A stretch of DNA of 64,000 bases from Acetomicrobium thermoterrenum DSM 13490 (GCF_900107215.1 NZ_FNPD01000001.1:1-64000); one strand, 5' to 3'. Positions 1-8,372 are shown, numbered from the stretch's first letter. Numbers and translations are program-made. The notes: generated by a model from the sequence alone, not told the origin.

Positions 1-641
1 ATCTGAGCAGAGAGAGGACGCTTGCCGGGGAATCGGTTTACGTGGTGATTCTGGATACCCTTGTAGCCCTGATGGCTGGATTGGTCATATTCCCGGCCTG
101 CTTTGCCTTCGGAGTGGATGCCGGAGCTGGCCCAGGATTGATCTTCGTGACCCTTCCAAACGTATTTAACTCCATGATGGGCGGAAGGCTGTGGGGGACG
201 CTTTTCTTTGTCTTTCTCTCCTTTGCCTCCCTCACCACGGTCATAGCCGTTTTTGAGCATCTTATCGCCTTTACTATGGATGAATGGAAGTGGAGCCGGA
301 AAAAAGCTTCTTACATCGGCATAGTTGTCATGTTCATAGCTTCCCTTCCCTGCGTTTTGGGTTTCGGGCCATGGAGCGGTTTCCAGCCCTTCGGCGAGGG
401 AACCGTGGTGCTGGATTTGGAGGACTTTATAGTCAGTTTCAACCTCCTTCCCATCGGCTCCCTCATTTTCGTGCTCTTTTGCACTTCCAAATACGGTTGG
501 GGTTGGAATAATTTCATAAAGGAAGCCAACACCGGAATAGGCCCTAAATTTCCCGAGGGTTTAAGGGGCTACATGACCTACGTTTTGCCTGTTATAATTG
601 CCGTTATATTGGTTATGGGCTACATCCAGTTCTTCGGTTAA
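1..641 (+). CDS. Sodium-dependent amino acid symporter (NSS/SNF family), 5' partial
   Basis: This is the C-terminal part (about 213 residues) of a neurotransmitter:sodium symporter homologue. The reading frame is open from base 3 with no stop upstream, so the gene starts outside the window. The protein is strongly hydrophobic, with about five membrane segments. It shares family features with the complete NSS gene that follows: GAGPGLIFVTLP, a loop ending in WKWSRKK, and a C-terminal helix ending in GYIQFFG. NSS proteins import amino acids with Na+ across the inner membrane. The substrate cannot be read from sequence. Two adjacent NSS genes suggest a tandem duplication or two transporters with different substrates. 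Confidence 0.85.
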   Translation, partial: LSRERTLAGESVYVVILDTLVALMAGLVIFPACFAFGVDAGAGPGLIFVTLPNVFNSMMGGRLWGTLFFVFLSFASLTTVIAVFEHLIAFTMDEWKWSRKKASYIGIVVMFIASLPCVLGFGPWSGFQPFGEGTVVLDLEDFIVSFNLLPIGSLIFVLFCTSKYGWGWNNFIKEANTGIGPKFPEGLRGYMTYVLPVIIAVILVMGYIQFFG

Positions 642-683
642 CGAGAGGGGTGGTGGAGGGCGCGTAAAGATGCTGAAATGCTT

Positions 684-711
684 TTGATTGTTATTTAGGA
701 TATTTTACTAT
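684..711 (+). promoter_or_regulatory. Possible promoter for the second NSS transporter
   Basis: TTGATT (684-689) and TACTAT (706-711) are separated by 16 bases in an AT-rich gap between the two NSS genes. A start point near 718 would leave only about 16 bases before the ATG, just enough for the AGGAGAGG ribosome site. The match is weak and unsupported by other evidence. Confidence 0.3.
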
Positions 712-733
712 TATTAAAAAGGAGGAGAGGAAG

Positions 734-2227
734 ATGGCTGAAGCCGGCAGAGAAAAGTTTTTAAAGCGGCGTCATATGATTTTTGCTGCGATAGGATCTG
801 CGGTTGGTTTGGGTAACGTCTGGCGTTTCCCCTATATGTGTTACGAATACGGAGGAGCTGCCTTTCTGGTAGCTTACATAATCGGTCTTTTTGCCATCGG
901 GATTCCCTGGCTTCTTACCGAGTTTGGGATGGGGCATTACTTCCAAAAGGGAGCTCCAGGGGTGTTTCGCAGCATCGGTAAAAAATGGGAATGGGTGGGT
1001 TGGTTTCCAAGCATATCGGCCTTTTTGATCGATACTTATTATTGTGTTATCATGGCTTGGACCATAATTTACATGTTTAGTTCAATGACATTGGCTTGGG
1101 GTGCCGGAGAGGCCGGCGCTCATCAAGCTGGGGATTATTTCTTCAAAACAGTGCTCAACCTTTCCGAGAGCCCGGGAGAGCTGGGCGGCTTGCAGTGGCC
1201 AATCGTCGGAGCTTTGGCCTTCACCTGGATCATAATTTATTTCGTAATATACCGTGGGGCCGAGATCGTTGGAAAGGTATCGGAAGTTGTCATGGTTCTG
1301 GCCTGGGTTTTGATCATAGCTATATTGATCAGAAGCTTGACCCTACCCGGTGCGGTTGATGGACTAAATTACTACCTTGACATCGATTGGTCTGTATTGA
1401 AAGGTGCTGATGTGTGGTTTGCTGCTTTTAGCCAAATAGCCTTCTCGCTTTCTGTTGGTATGGCGGGAATGTACGCCTATGGACGTTTCATCGCAAGGAA
1501 GGGAGATATTACGAACAATACAATGATCACCGCATTTTGCGACAGCGGCTTTGCCTTTCTGACAGGTTTTGCCGTCTTTAGCACCGTTGGCTATATCATG
1601 CAAGCGCTTGGCGTATCCCTCCAGGATGTTACTATTGCTGGAATAGGGCTTGCCTTTGTGACCTATCCGGTAGGCATATCCCTGATGCCTGCTTTGAATC
1701 GCCTCACTGGAGTTCTGTTCTTTATCATGTTCTGGATCATCGGACTAAGTTCGGCCTACTATCTTGCCTACGCTGGATATATAGTACCCATGATCGACAA
1801 GTTTGGCTGGCAGAGAAAAAAGGTAGCCTTTTGGGGTTGTCTCGTTGGATTTTTGGTGGGGCTCATTTATTGTACCCAGGGCGGCCTTTATTGGCTTGAC
1901 ATCGTCGACAGGACCGTGGCTTTCTACACGCTGTTGATAGGTGGTGCCATAGCTTCCCTGGTCGTCGGATGGGTATTCGGAGCCGATAAGCTCCGCGAAC
2001 ACGTAAACGCTACCTCTGATATCAAGGTTGGTCCCTGGCTGGACTTTCTTATTAAGGTAGTAGTCCCGGCAGGCCTCCTTTTTGTGGTCGTTTACGGGGG
2101 CTTTATGCAGGACCTCAAGGAACCTTACGGCGGATACGGCAGTTGGTCTAACTTCATATGGATCCTCATGGTGATAGTGCTCGTGGCTAGCTTCGTATTA
2201 CAGAGTATGAAATCCAAGACGGAATGA
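734..2227 (+). CDS. Sodium-dependent amino acid symporter (NSS/SNF family)
   Basis: A complete 497-residue NSS/LeuT-fold transporter in the inner membrane. The N-terminus carries the family signature FLKRRHMIFAAIGSAVGLGNVWRFPY-like stretch (residues about 8-34), where the unwound first helix binds Na+ and the substrate amino group. About 11-12 hydrophobic helices follow. ATG 734 is preceded by GGAGGAGAGG. It is followed 16 bases later by a 36-residue single-helix protein of the kind paired with bacterial NSS methionine/alanine importers (MetP/MetS type). In an amino-acid-fermenting organism a small neutral amino acid is a likely substrate, but this is inference. Confidence 0.9.
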   Translation: MAEAGREKFLKRRHMIFAAIGSAVGLGNVWRFPYMCYEYGGAAFLVAYIIGLFAIGIPWLLTEFGMGHYFQKGAPGVFRSIGKKWEWVGWFPSISAFLIDTYYCVIMAWTIIYMFSSMTLAWGAGEAGAHQAGDYFFKTVLNLSESPGELGGLQWPIVGALAFTWIIIYFVIYRGAEIVGKVSEVVMVLAWVLIIAILIRSLTLPGAVDGLNYYLDIDWSVLKGADVWFAAFSQIAFSLSVGMAGMYAYGRFIARKGDITNNTMITAFCDSGFAFLTGFAVFSTVGYIMQALGVSLQDVTIAGIGLAFVTYPVGISLMPALNRLTGVLFFIMFWIIGLSSAYYLAYAGYIVPMIDKFGWQRKKVAFWGCLVGFLVGLIYCTQGGLYWLDIVDRTVAFYTLLIGGAIASLVVGWVFGADKLREHVNATSDIKVGPWLDFLIKVVVPAGLLFVVVYGGFMQDLKEPYGGYGSWSNFIWILMVIVLVASFVLQSMKSKTE

Positions 2228-2243
2228 AGAGGAGGGAAGTAAG

Positions 2244-2354
2244 ATGACGAGTGCTGCTATCGGAACGACGGTGTTCATGGCAGTTGTTCTTATAGGTGGA
2301 TTGATCTTTTGCTCCAGCAGAATGGGCAAGGGAGGAGGAGGGTGGGAGGATTAA
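2244..2354 (+). CDS. NSS transporter small subunit, MetS-like single-helix protein
   Basis: A 36-residue ORF too short for most gene finders. It starts at ATG 2244 behind GGAGGGAAG and lies 16 bases after the NSS transporter stop. It encodes one hydrophobic helix (residues about 6-24, TVFMAVVLIGGLIFC) followed by a short polar tail ending in GGGWED. Bacterial NSS importers of the methionine/alanine type are often encoded with such a tiny membrane subunit. Position, size and hydropathy all fit that role. The sequence is too short for certain family assignment. Confidence 0.75.
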   Translation: MTSAAIGTTVFMAVVLIGGLIFCSSRMGKGGGGWED

Positions 2355-2407
2355 GAAAAGATTTACGTACTTTCTTCCATCCGTCATAAAAAGATAAATC
2401 TCATCGG

Positions 2408-2439
2408 AGTCGGGAAAGAATTTTCTTTCCCGACTTTTT
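2408..2439 (+). terminator. Rho-independent terminator after the NSS operon
   Basis: A perfect 12-base inverted repeat, AGTCGGGAAAGA with TCTTTCCCGACT, is separated by 4 bases and followed by a run of five T. It closes the NSS transporter-small subunit unit. Confidence 0.9.
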
Positions 2440-2469
2440 GTTGTATGGGGATTTTTGGGATCACCCTTG

Positions 2470-2478
2470 TGGTATTAT
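2470..2478 (+). promoter_or_regulatory. Possible extended -10 promoter for rny
   Basis: TGG-TATTAT forms an extended -10 element after the upstream terminator, with no good -35. It would give a 5' leader of roughly 110 bases before rny. The stretch between 2480 and 2594 shows no gene. Confidence 0.3.
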
Positions 2479-2594
2479 GAGACATTCTGTAAAATAATGC
2501 GCAGGATATACTTCCTGTGCTTTAAGTAAAACTAACTCGAAGAAGATGCTAATTTGTCTCGTACCTTGACAATTGAATGAGGGGTGATCTTTAA

Positions 2595-4133
2595 ATGGGA
2601 TTTGTTGTGATCGCATCGATCGTATTAGTCGGCGCGGCGGGAGTTGCCGTCGGCTATTACGTTCGAAAATTTCATGATGAGAAAAAGGTTTTAAGCACAA
2701 AGAAAATTGTTGACCAAATTTTGGATGAAGCAAAAAGAGAGGCCGATACGAAGAAGAGAGAGATCCTTGCCGAGGCCAGAGAAGAAGCGCTCAAGATTCG
2801 GCATGAGGTGGAAAGAGAGATCAGAGAGCGGCGAAGCGAACTTCAAAGAGCCGAAAGAAGGATCGAGCAAAGAGAGGAAACTCTCGACAGAAAGCTCGAG
2901 GCTTTGACCAGGAAGGAAGAGGAATTAAAGGCAAAACTGGCAGAAGCCGAAAGGGCAAAGGCAGAAGCCGAAATGCTTTTACATGAACAGGTGCATAAAC
3001 TGGAAGAAATAGCGGGACTTTCCAGAGAAGAGGCCAAAGAGCTTCTCCTCAAAGAGGTGGAAGAGGAAGCATCCTGTTCTATCGGTTTGAAATTAAAAGA
3101 ACTGGAAGAGACATTTAAGCGCGAGGCCGACAGGAAGGCCCGAGAGATTATAACTACGGCGATTCAGCGTTGTTCCGTTGATCATACATCGGAAGTCACG
3201 GTAAGCGTCGTTAATTTGCCCTCCGATGATATGAAGGGTAGGATAATAGGTAGGGAAGGAAGGAATATTAGAGCCTTCGAGAGCTTGACGGGCGTTGACC
3301 TGATCGTGGACGACACGCCGGAGGCGGTGACGCTAAGCTGTTTTGATCCGGTAAGGCGCGAGATTGCCCGAATTTCTCTGGAGAGGTTGATACTGGACGG
3401 TAGGATTCATCCTGCCAGGATAGAGGAAATCGTCGAAAAGGTGGGCAAGGAAGTGGAAGAGCACATGCTCGAGGTAGCCGAAAACGCGTTGCTCGAGGTC
3501 AACGTAGAGGGGGTACATCCCGAGATAGTGAAGACCTTGGGCAGGCTTGCATATAGATCAAGCTACGGCCAAAATGCCCTGGCACACAGCTTGGAAGTGG
3601 CACATTTGGCAGGGGTCATGGCATCTGAACTCGGATTGGATGAGAGGCTTGCGAAAAGGGCCGGATTGTTGCATGATCTGGGCAAGGCCATAGATTGCCA
3701 GGTTGAGGGCTCCCATGCCTTGATAGGAGCTGATCTTGCTAAACGTTACGGCGAGTCGCATGTCGTAGTGAACGCGATTGCCGCACATCACGAAGATGAA
3801 GAGCCAAAAAGCGTATATGCCGTTTTGGTGTGGGCTGCCGATGCCATAAGCGCCTCAAGGCCGGGAGCAAGGCGGGAGAGCATAGAGGCCTATATAAGGA
3901 GGCTGGAGAAGCTGGAAGAGTTGGCTTCTTCCTTCGATGGAGTTGAAAAAGCTTATGCTATTCAAGCGGGAAGGGAAGTACGCGTAATGGTCTCGCCCGA
4001 AGCCGGCGATAACGGTGCGATATACAAAATTGCATACGATATTGCCCGAAGGATAGAGGAAGAGTTGAAGTACCCTGGCCAGATCAAGGTAACGGTAATT
4101 AAGGAATTACGAGCAATCGAGCTCGCAAAGTAG
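2595..4133 (+). CDS. rny: Ribonuclease Y
   Basis: RNase Y is a membrane-anchored endoribonuclease that starts mRNA decay in many bacteria. The 512-residue protein has the full architecture. An N-terminal transmembrane helix (about 3-24) is followed by a long charged coiled coil (about 30-185), then a KH RNA-binding domain with [15 protein letters not shown] (about 215-230). The HD phosphohydrolase domain has [10 protein letters not shown] (about 331-340) and the metal-binding HDLGKA (about 357). ATG 2595 sits behind GAGGGGTGATC. The next gene, ymdB, follows after 8 bases, the arrangement common in Firmicutes and relatives. Length is typical for the family. Confidence 0.97.
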   Translation: MGFVVIASIVLVGAAGVAVGYYVRKFHDEKKVLSTKKIVDQILDEAKREADTKKREILAEAREEALKIRHEVEREIRERRSELQRAERRIEQREETLDRKLEALTRKEEELKAKLAEAERAKAEAEMLLHEQVHKLEEIAGLSREEAKELLLKEVEEEASCSIGLKLKELEETFKREADRKAREIITTAIQRCSVDHTSEVTVSVVNLPSDDMKGRIIGREGRNIRAFESLTGVDLIVDDTPEAVTLSCFDPVRREIARISLERLILDGRIHPARIEEIVEKVGKEVEEHMLEVAENALLEVNVEGVHPEIVKTLGRLAYRSSYGQNALAHSLEVAHLAGVMASELGLDERLAKRAGLLHDLGKAIDCQVEGSHALIGADLAKRYGESHVVVNAIAAHHEDEEPKSVYAVLVWAADAISASRPGARRESIEAYIRRLEKLEELASSFDGVEKAYAIQAGREVRVMVSPEAGDNGAIYKIAYDIARRIEEELKYPGQIKVTVIKELRAIELAK

Positions 4134-4141
4134 GAATTCTA

Positions 4142-4933
4142 ATGAGAGTCTTGTTTGTGGGAGATATCGTGGGCAGGCCCGGGCGTAAGGCCCTTCAGAA
4201 GTTTTTGCCGAAGGTCCGAAAAGAGTATGGCCCTTTTGATTTTGTGATCGCTAACGTTGAAAATGCTGCCGGCGGTTTCGGCATCACTCAAAAGATCTTG
4301 GACGAGTTGTTGGCAGTGGGGATCGATTGCATGACCTCGGGCAATCATATATGGGATAAGAAAGAAGGCGTCTCCCTTTTGGACATGGAGCCCAGGTTGT
4401 TGCGTCCTGCCAATTATCCCCCCGGTTGCCCAGGACGCTGGTGTATGACTTTGGATGGTGAGGCGGGCAGGTTGGTTGTGCTTAATCTCATAGGTCGCAC
4501 CTTTATGTTCGACGTGGATTGTCCCTTTAGGAGGGCCGACGAAATTCTACAAGACGTCGCAGCTCCTGTGTTGGTAGACTTTCACGCTGAGGCGACCTCA
4601 GAAAAGAGGGCGCTTGCACTTTACCTCGACGGGCGGATATCTGCATTGTTGGGTACCCATACGCACGTTGCCACGGCTGACGAAGAGATACTCGATGGCG
4701 GGACTGCCTTTATAACCGACGTGGGAATGACGGGAGGGCACGCCGGAGTCATTGGGATGCAGAAAGATTCGGTAATAAGTCGGTTTTTGACGGCGATGCC
4801 GGCGCGATTTGAGGCATGCAACGAAGATTTGCGGCTGAACGGTGCTTGTGTAGATATAGACGCGTCGAGTGGGAAAGCCTTGAGCATTCGAAGGATAAGC
4901 GTGAGAGAAGGCTGTGAAACCCCGAATGAATAG
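4142..4933 (+). CDS. ymdB: YmdB-type metallophosphoesterase (TIGR00282 family)
   Basis: A 263-residue calcineurin-like phosphoesterase of the YmdB family. Metal-ligand motifs are visible: GDIVGRPGR at residues 7-15, NVENAAGG (about 38-45), TSGNHIWDKK (about 66-75), DFHAEATSEK (about 147) and GTHTHVATAD (about 172). In Bacillus, YmdB hydrolyses 2',3'-cyclic nucleotides and influences biofilm and sporulation decisions. The role here is unknown. It is 8 bases from rny and probably co-transcribed with it, linking it to RNA turnover by context. Confidence 0.93.
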   Translation: MRVLFVGDIVGRPGRKALQKFLPKVRKEYGPFDFVIANVENAAGGFGITQKILDELLAVGIDCMTSGNHIWDKKEGVSLLDMEPRLLRPANYPPGCPGRWCMTLDGEAGRLVVLNLIGRTFMFDVDCPFRRADEILQDVAAPVLVDFHAEATSEKRALALYLDGRISALLGTHTHVATADEEILDGGTAFITDVGMTGGHAGVIGMQKDSVISRFLTAMPARFEACNEDLRLNGACVDIDASSGKALSIRRISVREGCETPNE

Positions 4934-4974
4934 GATCTTCGATTATTGCGATACCGATGTGGCGTAAATTACGG

Positions 4975-5007
4975 AAAAAGCGGGGCCTTGGTAAGGTCCC
5001 GCTTTTT
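4975..5007 (+). terminator. Rho-independent terminator between ymdB and hypC
   Basis: An inverted repeat with arms AAAAAGCGGGGCCTT and AAGGTCCCGCTTTTT (one mismatch) ends in five T. It should end the rny-ymdB transcript. No strong promoter is visible between it and hypC, which starts 30 bases later, so hypCDE may depend on read-through or on a promoter lying inside or before the hairpin. Confidence 0.8.
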
Positions 5008-5036
5008 AATGAAAAATATAGGGAGGCATGAGGAAA

Positions 5037-5279
5037 ATGTGTCTTGCAATTCCTCACAGGATAGAGGAGGTTTTGGATTCAAGCAGGGCTGTCGCCCGCA
5101 CTGGGTCGTTGCGAGTGGAAGTGAGGACGGACCTGGTGGATGAGATCAACGTAGGGGACGTTGTGTTAGTGCACGCTGGTTTTGTCATTGAAAAGTGCGA
5201 AGAAAGGGATGGTCGGGAATTAGAAGAATTATGGAAAGAAGTGTTGAAAGTTGCTAGTCAAGGGCGCGGTGAAAGATAA
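5037..5279 (+). CDS. hypC: [NiFe] hydrogenase maturation chaperone HypC
   Basis: An 80-residue HypC/HupF chaperone. It begins MCLAIP; the cysteine at position 2 becomes N-terminal after Met removal and binds iron during Fe(CN)2CO assembly together with HypD. An in-frame ATG at 5028 would bury this cysteine, and it lies one base from the GGGAGG ribosome site (5021-5026). ATG 5037, 10 bases from that site, is therefore the right start. A central beta-barrel segment (INVGDVVLVHAGFVIEK) fits the family. It overlaps hypD, so the two are translationally coupled. Confidence 0.95.
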   Translation: MCLAIPHRIEEVLDSSRAVARTGSLRVEVRTDLVDEINVGDVVLVHAGFVIEKCEERDGRELEELWKEVLKVASQGRGER

Positions 5280-6336
5280 AATTGAATTACTTCGGCGTGC
5301 GCTAACTTTCTTTGCTGAACGTCCAATGACCTTTATGGAAGTTTGCGGTACTCACACGGTCGCTATTTATAGGAGCGGCATAAGGTCTTTATTGCCGCCC
5401 GACATTTCGCTGGTCTCCGGTCCGGGTTGTCCCGTTTGCGTGACGGATCAGGGAGAGATAGATGCCGCAATAAAACTTGCCGGCAAAGGGGATTTGATCT
5501 TCGCTACCTACGGCGATATGCTGCGCGTTCCTGGCACGAAGGGTTCGCTGCAGAGCCTGAGGGCACATGGCGCCGATGTTCGTGTCGTGAGGTCGGCAGA
5601 CGAAGCCTTGTCGTTAGCCCTTAAAAACCCCGTTAAGGAGGTGGTTTTTTTGGGAGTTGGCTTTGAAACCACCGCTCCTTCCACTGCAGCCGTGGTCGTT
5701 GAAGCGATGGATAGGGGTGTGCAAAATTTTTCCGTCCTTTCGTTTCATAAACTGGTTCCTCCAGCTTTGCGACTACTTGCCGAGTCAGAGGAATTGCAAG
5801 TTGACGGCTTTTTGCTTCCGGGACACGTGAGCGTTGTGCTGGGAGCAGAACCTTATCAATTTTTATCCAGGGATTTCAATATCGCCTGTGCAATAGTTGG
5901 CTTTGAGCCTTTGGATATAATGGAGGGGTTGGTTGAGCTGGCCCGTCAGGTAAGCGAAAGTGACTTCAAGGTCAGCCTCTTGTACGCGAGAGCCGTTAGG
6001 CCCCAAGGGAACGCAAAAGCTCAAGAGTTGATAGAAGAAGTATTCGATAAATGCGATTCAAAGTGGCGTGGTTTGGGGGCTATCGAAAGGTCGGGATTGA
6101 AGTTGAAGAGCGATTTTGCCCGGCTTGATGCTCTTTTGAAGTTCGACTTGAAGATCGAGGATGTCCCTCTCCCCCAAGGTTGCAAGTGTGGCGAAGTATT
6201 GATGGGCAAGATAACTCCAAAAGAATGCCCTCTTTTTTCTAAGCTATGCAGGCCCGATACCCCTGTTGGTCCCTGTATGGTATCGAGCGAGGGAAGCTGC
6301 GCAGCATGTTATAAGTACGATTATAGGGTGATGTAG
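5251..6336 (+). CDS. hypD: [NiFe] hydrogenase maturation protein HypD
   Basis: HypD is the scaffold, with HypC, on which the Fe(CN)2CO group of [NiFe] hydrogenases is built, and it carries a [4Fe-4S] cluster. Family motifs are clear: FMEVCGTHT (about 29-37), SGPGCPVCVT (about 56-65), GFETTAPS (about 137-144), and a C-terminal cluster region with CKCGEVLMG, CPLF and CAACYKY. The longest frame starts at TTG 5251. GTG 5269 behind AAGGG is an equally likely start. Both overlap the end of hypC. HypE begins 2 bases after its stop. Confidence 0.95.
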   Translation: MLVKGAVKDKIELLRRALTFFAERPMTFMEVCGTHTVAIYRSGIRSLLPPDISLVSGPGCPVCVTDQGEIDAAIKLAGKGDLIFATYGDMLRVPGTKGSLQSLRAHGADVRVVRSADEALSLALKNPVKEVVFLGVGFETTAPSTAAVVVEAMDRGVQNFSVLSFHKLVPPALRLLAESEELQVDGFLLPGHVSVVLGAEPYQFLSRDFNIACAIVGFEPLDIMEGLVELARQVSESDFKVSLLYARAVRPQGNAKAQELIEEVFDKCDSKWRGLGAIERSGLKLKSDFARLDALLKFDLKIEDVPLPQGCKCGEVLMGKITPKECPLFSKLCRPDTPVGPCMVSSEGSCAACYKYDYRVM

Positions 6337-6338
6337 CG

Positions 6339-7316
6339 ATGTTCATCGAAATAAAACACGGAAGCGGTGGCAGGCCCACCCAAGAGCTTATCAAGGAGAT
6401 CCTCGAAATATATCGGGATCAAAGCGTTAATGATTTGGAAGATTGTGCTTTAATTGAAAACGGCATAGGCGTAACGATTGACGGTTTTACTGTAAGCCCT
6501 CGGTTTTTCCCGGGAGGAGATATTGGGAAACTCGCTATCTGCGGAAGTACTAACGATTTAGCCGTCAGAGGGGTAAGGCCAAATTATGTTGCAGTAAGTT
6601 TCTTAATAGAAGAGGGATTGCCGAAGGACGAGCTCTTTAGAGCCGTCGATAGCGCCTATCGTGTCAGCAAGGAATTGGATGTCAAGTTCATCGCCGGTGA
6701 TACCAAGGTGCTGCCCAAAGGACAGGCTGACGGCATTTATATAACCTGCTGTGCCCTGGGTCAATCCGTGACGGATCGTCCCTGGGGTGTCAATGAGCTT
6801 TCGCCGGGAGATGTCATCATCGCCACCGGTCCTGTTGGACAACACGGTGCTCTGATAGCCGCGCTCCGCTACGGCCTTGATGTGGATGAATTGGAAAGCG
6901 ACTGCGCGCCTCTATGGCCTTTAATGGAACCCCTGACGAAGATACCGGGCGTAAAGTGCGCAAGAGATTGTACGCGAGGCGGTTTGGGAACGGTCCTGTG
7001 CGAATGGGCCGAGGGTGCCTCCTTGGGCATTGAAATTGATGAAGATCTCATCCCACTGACCCGGCAGGTAATCTCCCTAGCCGACGTCTTGGGCTTTGAC
7101 GTGTTGCACCTCGCCTGCGAAGGTACAGCTGTCATCGCCGTAGATCCCGACTGCCTGCATGAAGTCCTTTCTTCTTTGAAAGAGAAGGCACCCCTCTGCG
7201 CTGTTATAGGCAAGGTCACTGATGAACATCCCGGAATTGTCGGACTTAAGACCAGCATCGGCGGCATGCGCGTCGTCGACATGCCCTTGGGAGAGATGGT
7301 TCCCAGAATATGTTAG
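6339..7316 (+). CDS. hypE: [NiFe] hydrogenase maturation protein HypE
   Basis: A 325-residue AIR-synthase-fold protein that dehydrates a C-terminal thiocarboxamide to thiocyanate, the source of the cyanide ligands of [NiFe] hydrogenase. The C-terminus ends PRIC, the obligate carbamoyl-accepting cysteine. The N-terminal HGSGGRPTQELI is the family start, and GGDIGKLAICGSTNDLAVRG holds ATP-binding residues. It is the last gene of hypCDE. HypF (carbamoyl donor), HypA and HypB are not in this window. Confidence 0.97.
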   Translation: MFIEIKHGSGGRPTQELIKEILEIYRDQSVNDLEDCALIENGIGVTIDGFTVSPRFFPGGDIGKLAICGSTNDLAVRGVRPNYVAVSFLIEEGLPKDELFRAVDSAYRVSKELDVKFIAGDTKVLPKGQADGIYITCCALGQSVTDRPWGVNELSPGDVIIATGPVGQHGALIAALRYGLDVDELESDCAPLWPLMEPLTKIPGVKCARDCTRGGLGTVLCEWAEGASLGIEIDEDLIPLTRQVISLADVLGFDVLHLACEGTAVIAVDPDCLHEVLSSLKEKAPLCAVIGKVTDEHPGIVGLKTSIGGMRVVDMPLGEMVPRIC

Positions 7317-7343
7317 GCTGGAAATATGTTTGAGATATTCGGC

Positions 7344-7372
7344 TTGACTTTGTGAAATGATATATATAAAAT
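7344..7372 (+). promoter_or_regulatory. Promoter for the glycine riboswitch-grd operon
   Basis: TTGACT (7344-7349) and TAAAAT (7367-7372) are 17 bases apart in an AT-rich stretch just after hypE. The predicted start near 7379 falls a few bases before the glycine riboswitch leader. Confidence 0.65.
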
Positions 7373-7390
7373 AAAGTATGTAAGAATACC

Positions 7391-7585
7391 CGGATGAGCG
7401 CCGCAAGAGATATCTCGCTTAAAGGAAAGCGAGGAGCCGAAGGTGCAAGGGCAGCGATGCCCCAATCTCTCAGGCAAAAGGATTGCGGTGTGACGGAACC
7501 CTGGAAAAGATTTCTTTAGAGATCTACCAAAAGGGCAAGCCATATGATTGCTTATGGTGAATCCCTGGGGGTGAAGAGGACAGGG
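7391..7585 (+). ncRNA. Tandem glycine riboswitch (gcvT type)
   Basis: Two glycine aptamers lie upstream of the glycine reductase genes. Aptamer 1 has the conserved GCCGAAGGTGCAA and AATCTCTCAGGCAAAAGGA blocks, closed by a P1 stem pairing CCGCAA (7401-7406) with TTGCGG (7483-7488). The 5' leader GGATGAG and the linker GACGGAA match the kink-turn parts of tandem glycine riboswitches. Aptamer 2 (about 7499-7585) is closed by CCCTG/CAGGG and keeps ACCAAAAGGGCAAGCC, but its second conserved block is diverged (AATCCCTGGGGG). In other bacteria glycine binding turns on glycine catabolism genes. No T-tailed terminator is present. Confidence 0.93.
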
Positions 7586-7586
7586 G

Positions 7587-7611
7587 CCAAATGGACCGAG
7601 GGGGGATTTGG
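7587..7611 (+). promoter_or_regulatory. Small hairpin enclosing the grdX ribosome binding site
   Basis: CCAAAT (7587-7592) can pair with ATTTGG (7606-7611), leaving the ribosome site GAGGGGG (7599-7605) in the loop directly after aptamer 2. It could serve as a translational expression platform, but the stem is short and the idea is unproven. Confidence 0.35.
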
Positions 7612-7614
7612 CGC

Positions 7615-8013
7615 ATGTCCTTTTTTTATGAAGTTGTAACAAACAATCCTCGACTGAAGCACATCGCAGGATGCGTATATCTAGAAGGCTGTCCTTTAGA
7701 TGTGTTGGCGATGTTGCGCGATAAGGTCCATGACGGATATAGGCTTATCTCCCATCCTCTGACGGGAAATATCCCTCCGGGAAGAAGGCTTTATTTAACT
7801 GTGCTTCTGGCCAGTTCCACATCTGACGATGATTTCGTCGATCAGGAATCTCTCAATTTAGTCGAAAGAGCTCTCGAAATTTACGAAAGGGCAGATCGTA
7901 ATCATATCGATTTGGATCCAAGTTCGATAGAGGACATGCAGTTCCTCGACGAACAGCTCATAATGCCGGTGTTTTATCAATATGGAATCTTATCAAATCG
8001 GGAGGTGCACTGA
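7615..8013 (+). CDS. grdX: GrdX family protein
   Basis: A 132-residue soluble protein recognised as GrdX, a conserved first gene of glycine/sarcosine/betaine reductase operons whose biochemical role is unknown. It opens MSFFYEVVTNNP and carries the family-like DGYRLISHPLTGNIPPG (about residues 42-58). ATG 7615 is chosen over the in-frame ATG 7591 because GAGGGGG (7599-7605) lies 9 bases upstream of it. It immediately follows the glycine riboswitch and is 2 bases from trxA. Confidence 0.88.
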   Translation: MSFFYEVVTNNPRLKHIAGCVYLEGCPLDVLAMLRDKVHDGYRLISHPLTGNIPPGRRLYLTVLLASSTSDDDFVDQESLNLVERALEIYERADRNHIDLDPSSIEDMQFLDEQLIMPVFYQYGILSNREVH

Positions 8014-8015
8014 AA

Positions 8016-8336
8016 TTGATCGAATTGAACAAGGATAATTTTGAAAGCGAAGTCTTGCAAAGCGATCTTCCCGTCGTGGTGGATCTTTGGGGACCCAAAT
8101 GCGGACCTTGCCTTGCCCTGATGCCTCAGGTAGAGGAGCTTTCCTCTCAATATGAAGGCAAAGTAAAGTTCTGTAAACTAAACGTAGCTGAGAATCGTCG
8201 CTTGGTGATCAGTTTAAAGGTCATGGGGGTTCCTACTTTTCTCTTCTATAAAGGAGGAGAGTTAAAGGACAGGATAAGCGGAGAAGAGGTCACTATAGAA
8301 GCTATTAAGGAGCGAATGGAAAAGTTATTGCAGTAG
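8016..8336 (+). CDS. trxA: Thioredoxin of the glycine reductase operon
   Basis: A 106-residue thioredoxin with redox motif CGPC at 29-32 in the context DLWGPKCGPCLALMP, and the cis-proline MGVPTFLFYKGGE (about 71-83). In glycine reductase systems thioredoxin re-reduces the selenoprotein after turnover. It starts at TTG 8016, 9 bases after GGAGGT and 2 bases after the grdX stop. In many grd operons thioredoxin reductase (trxB) lies beside it; here trxB is absent, so the reductase must be encoded elsewhere. Confidence 0.93.
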   Translation: MIELNKDNFESEVLQSDLPVVVDLWGPKCGPCLALMPQVEELSSQYEGKVKFCKLNVAENRRLVISLKVMGVPTFLFYKGGELKDRISGEEVTIEAIKERMEKLLQ

Positions 8337-8372
8337 CATTTCGTCTTAGGCGCAAAAAGAAGGGGGTGTCTA

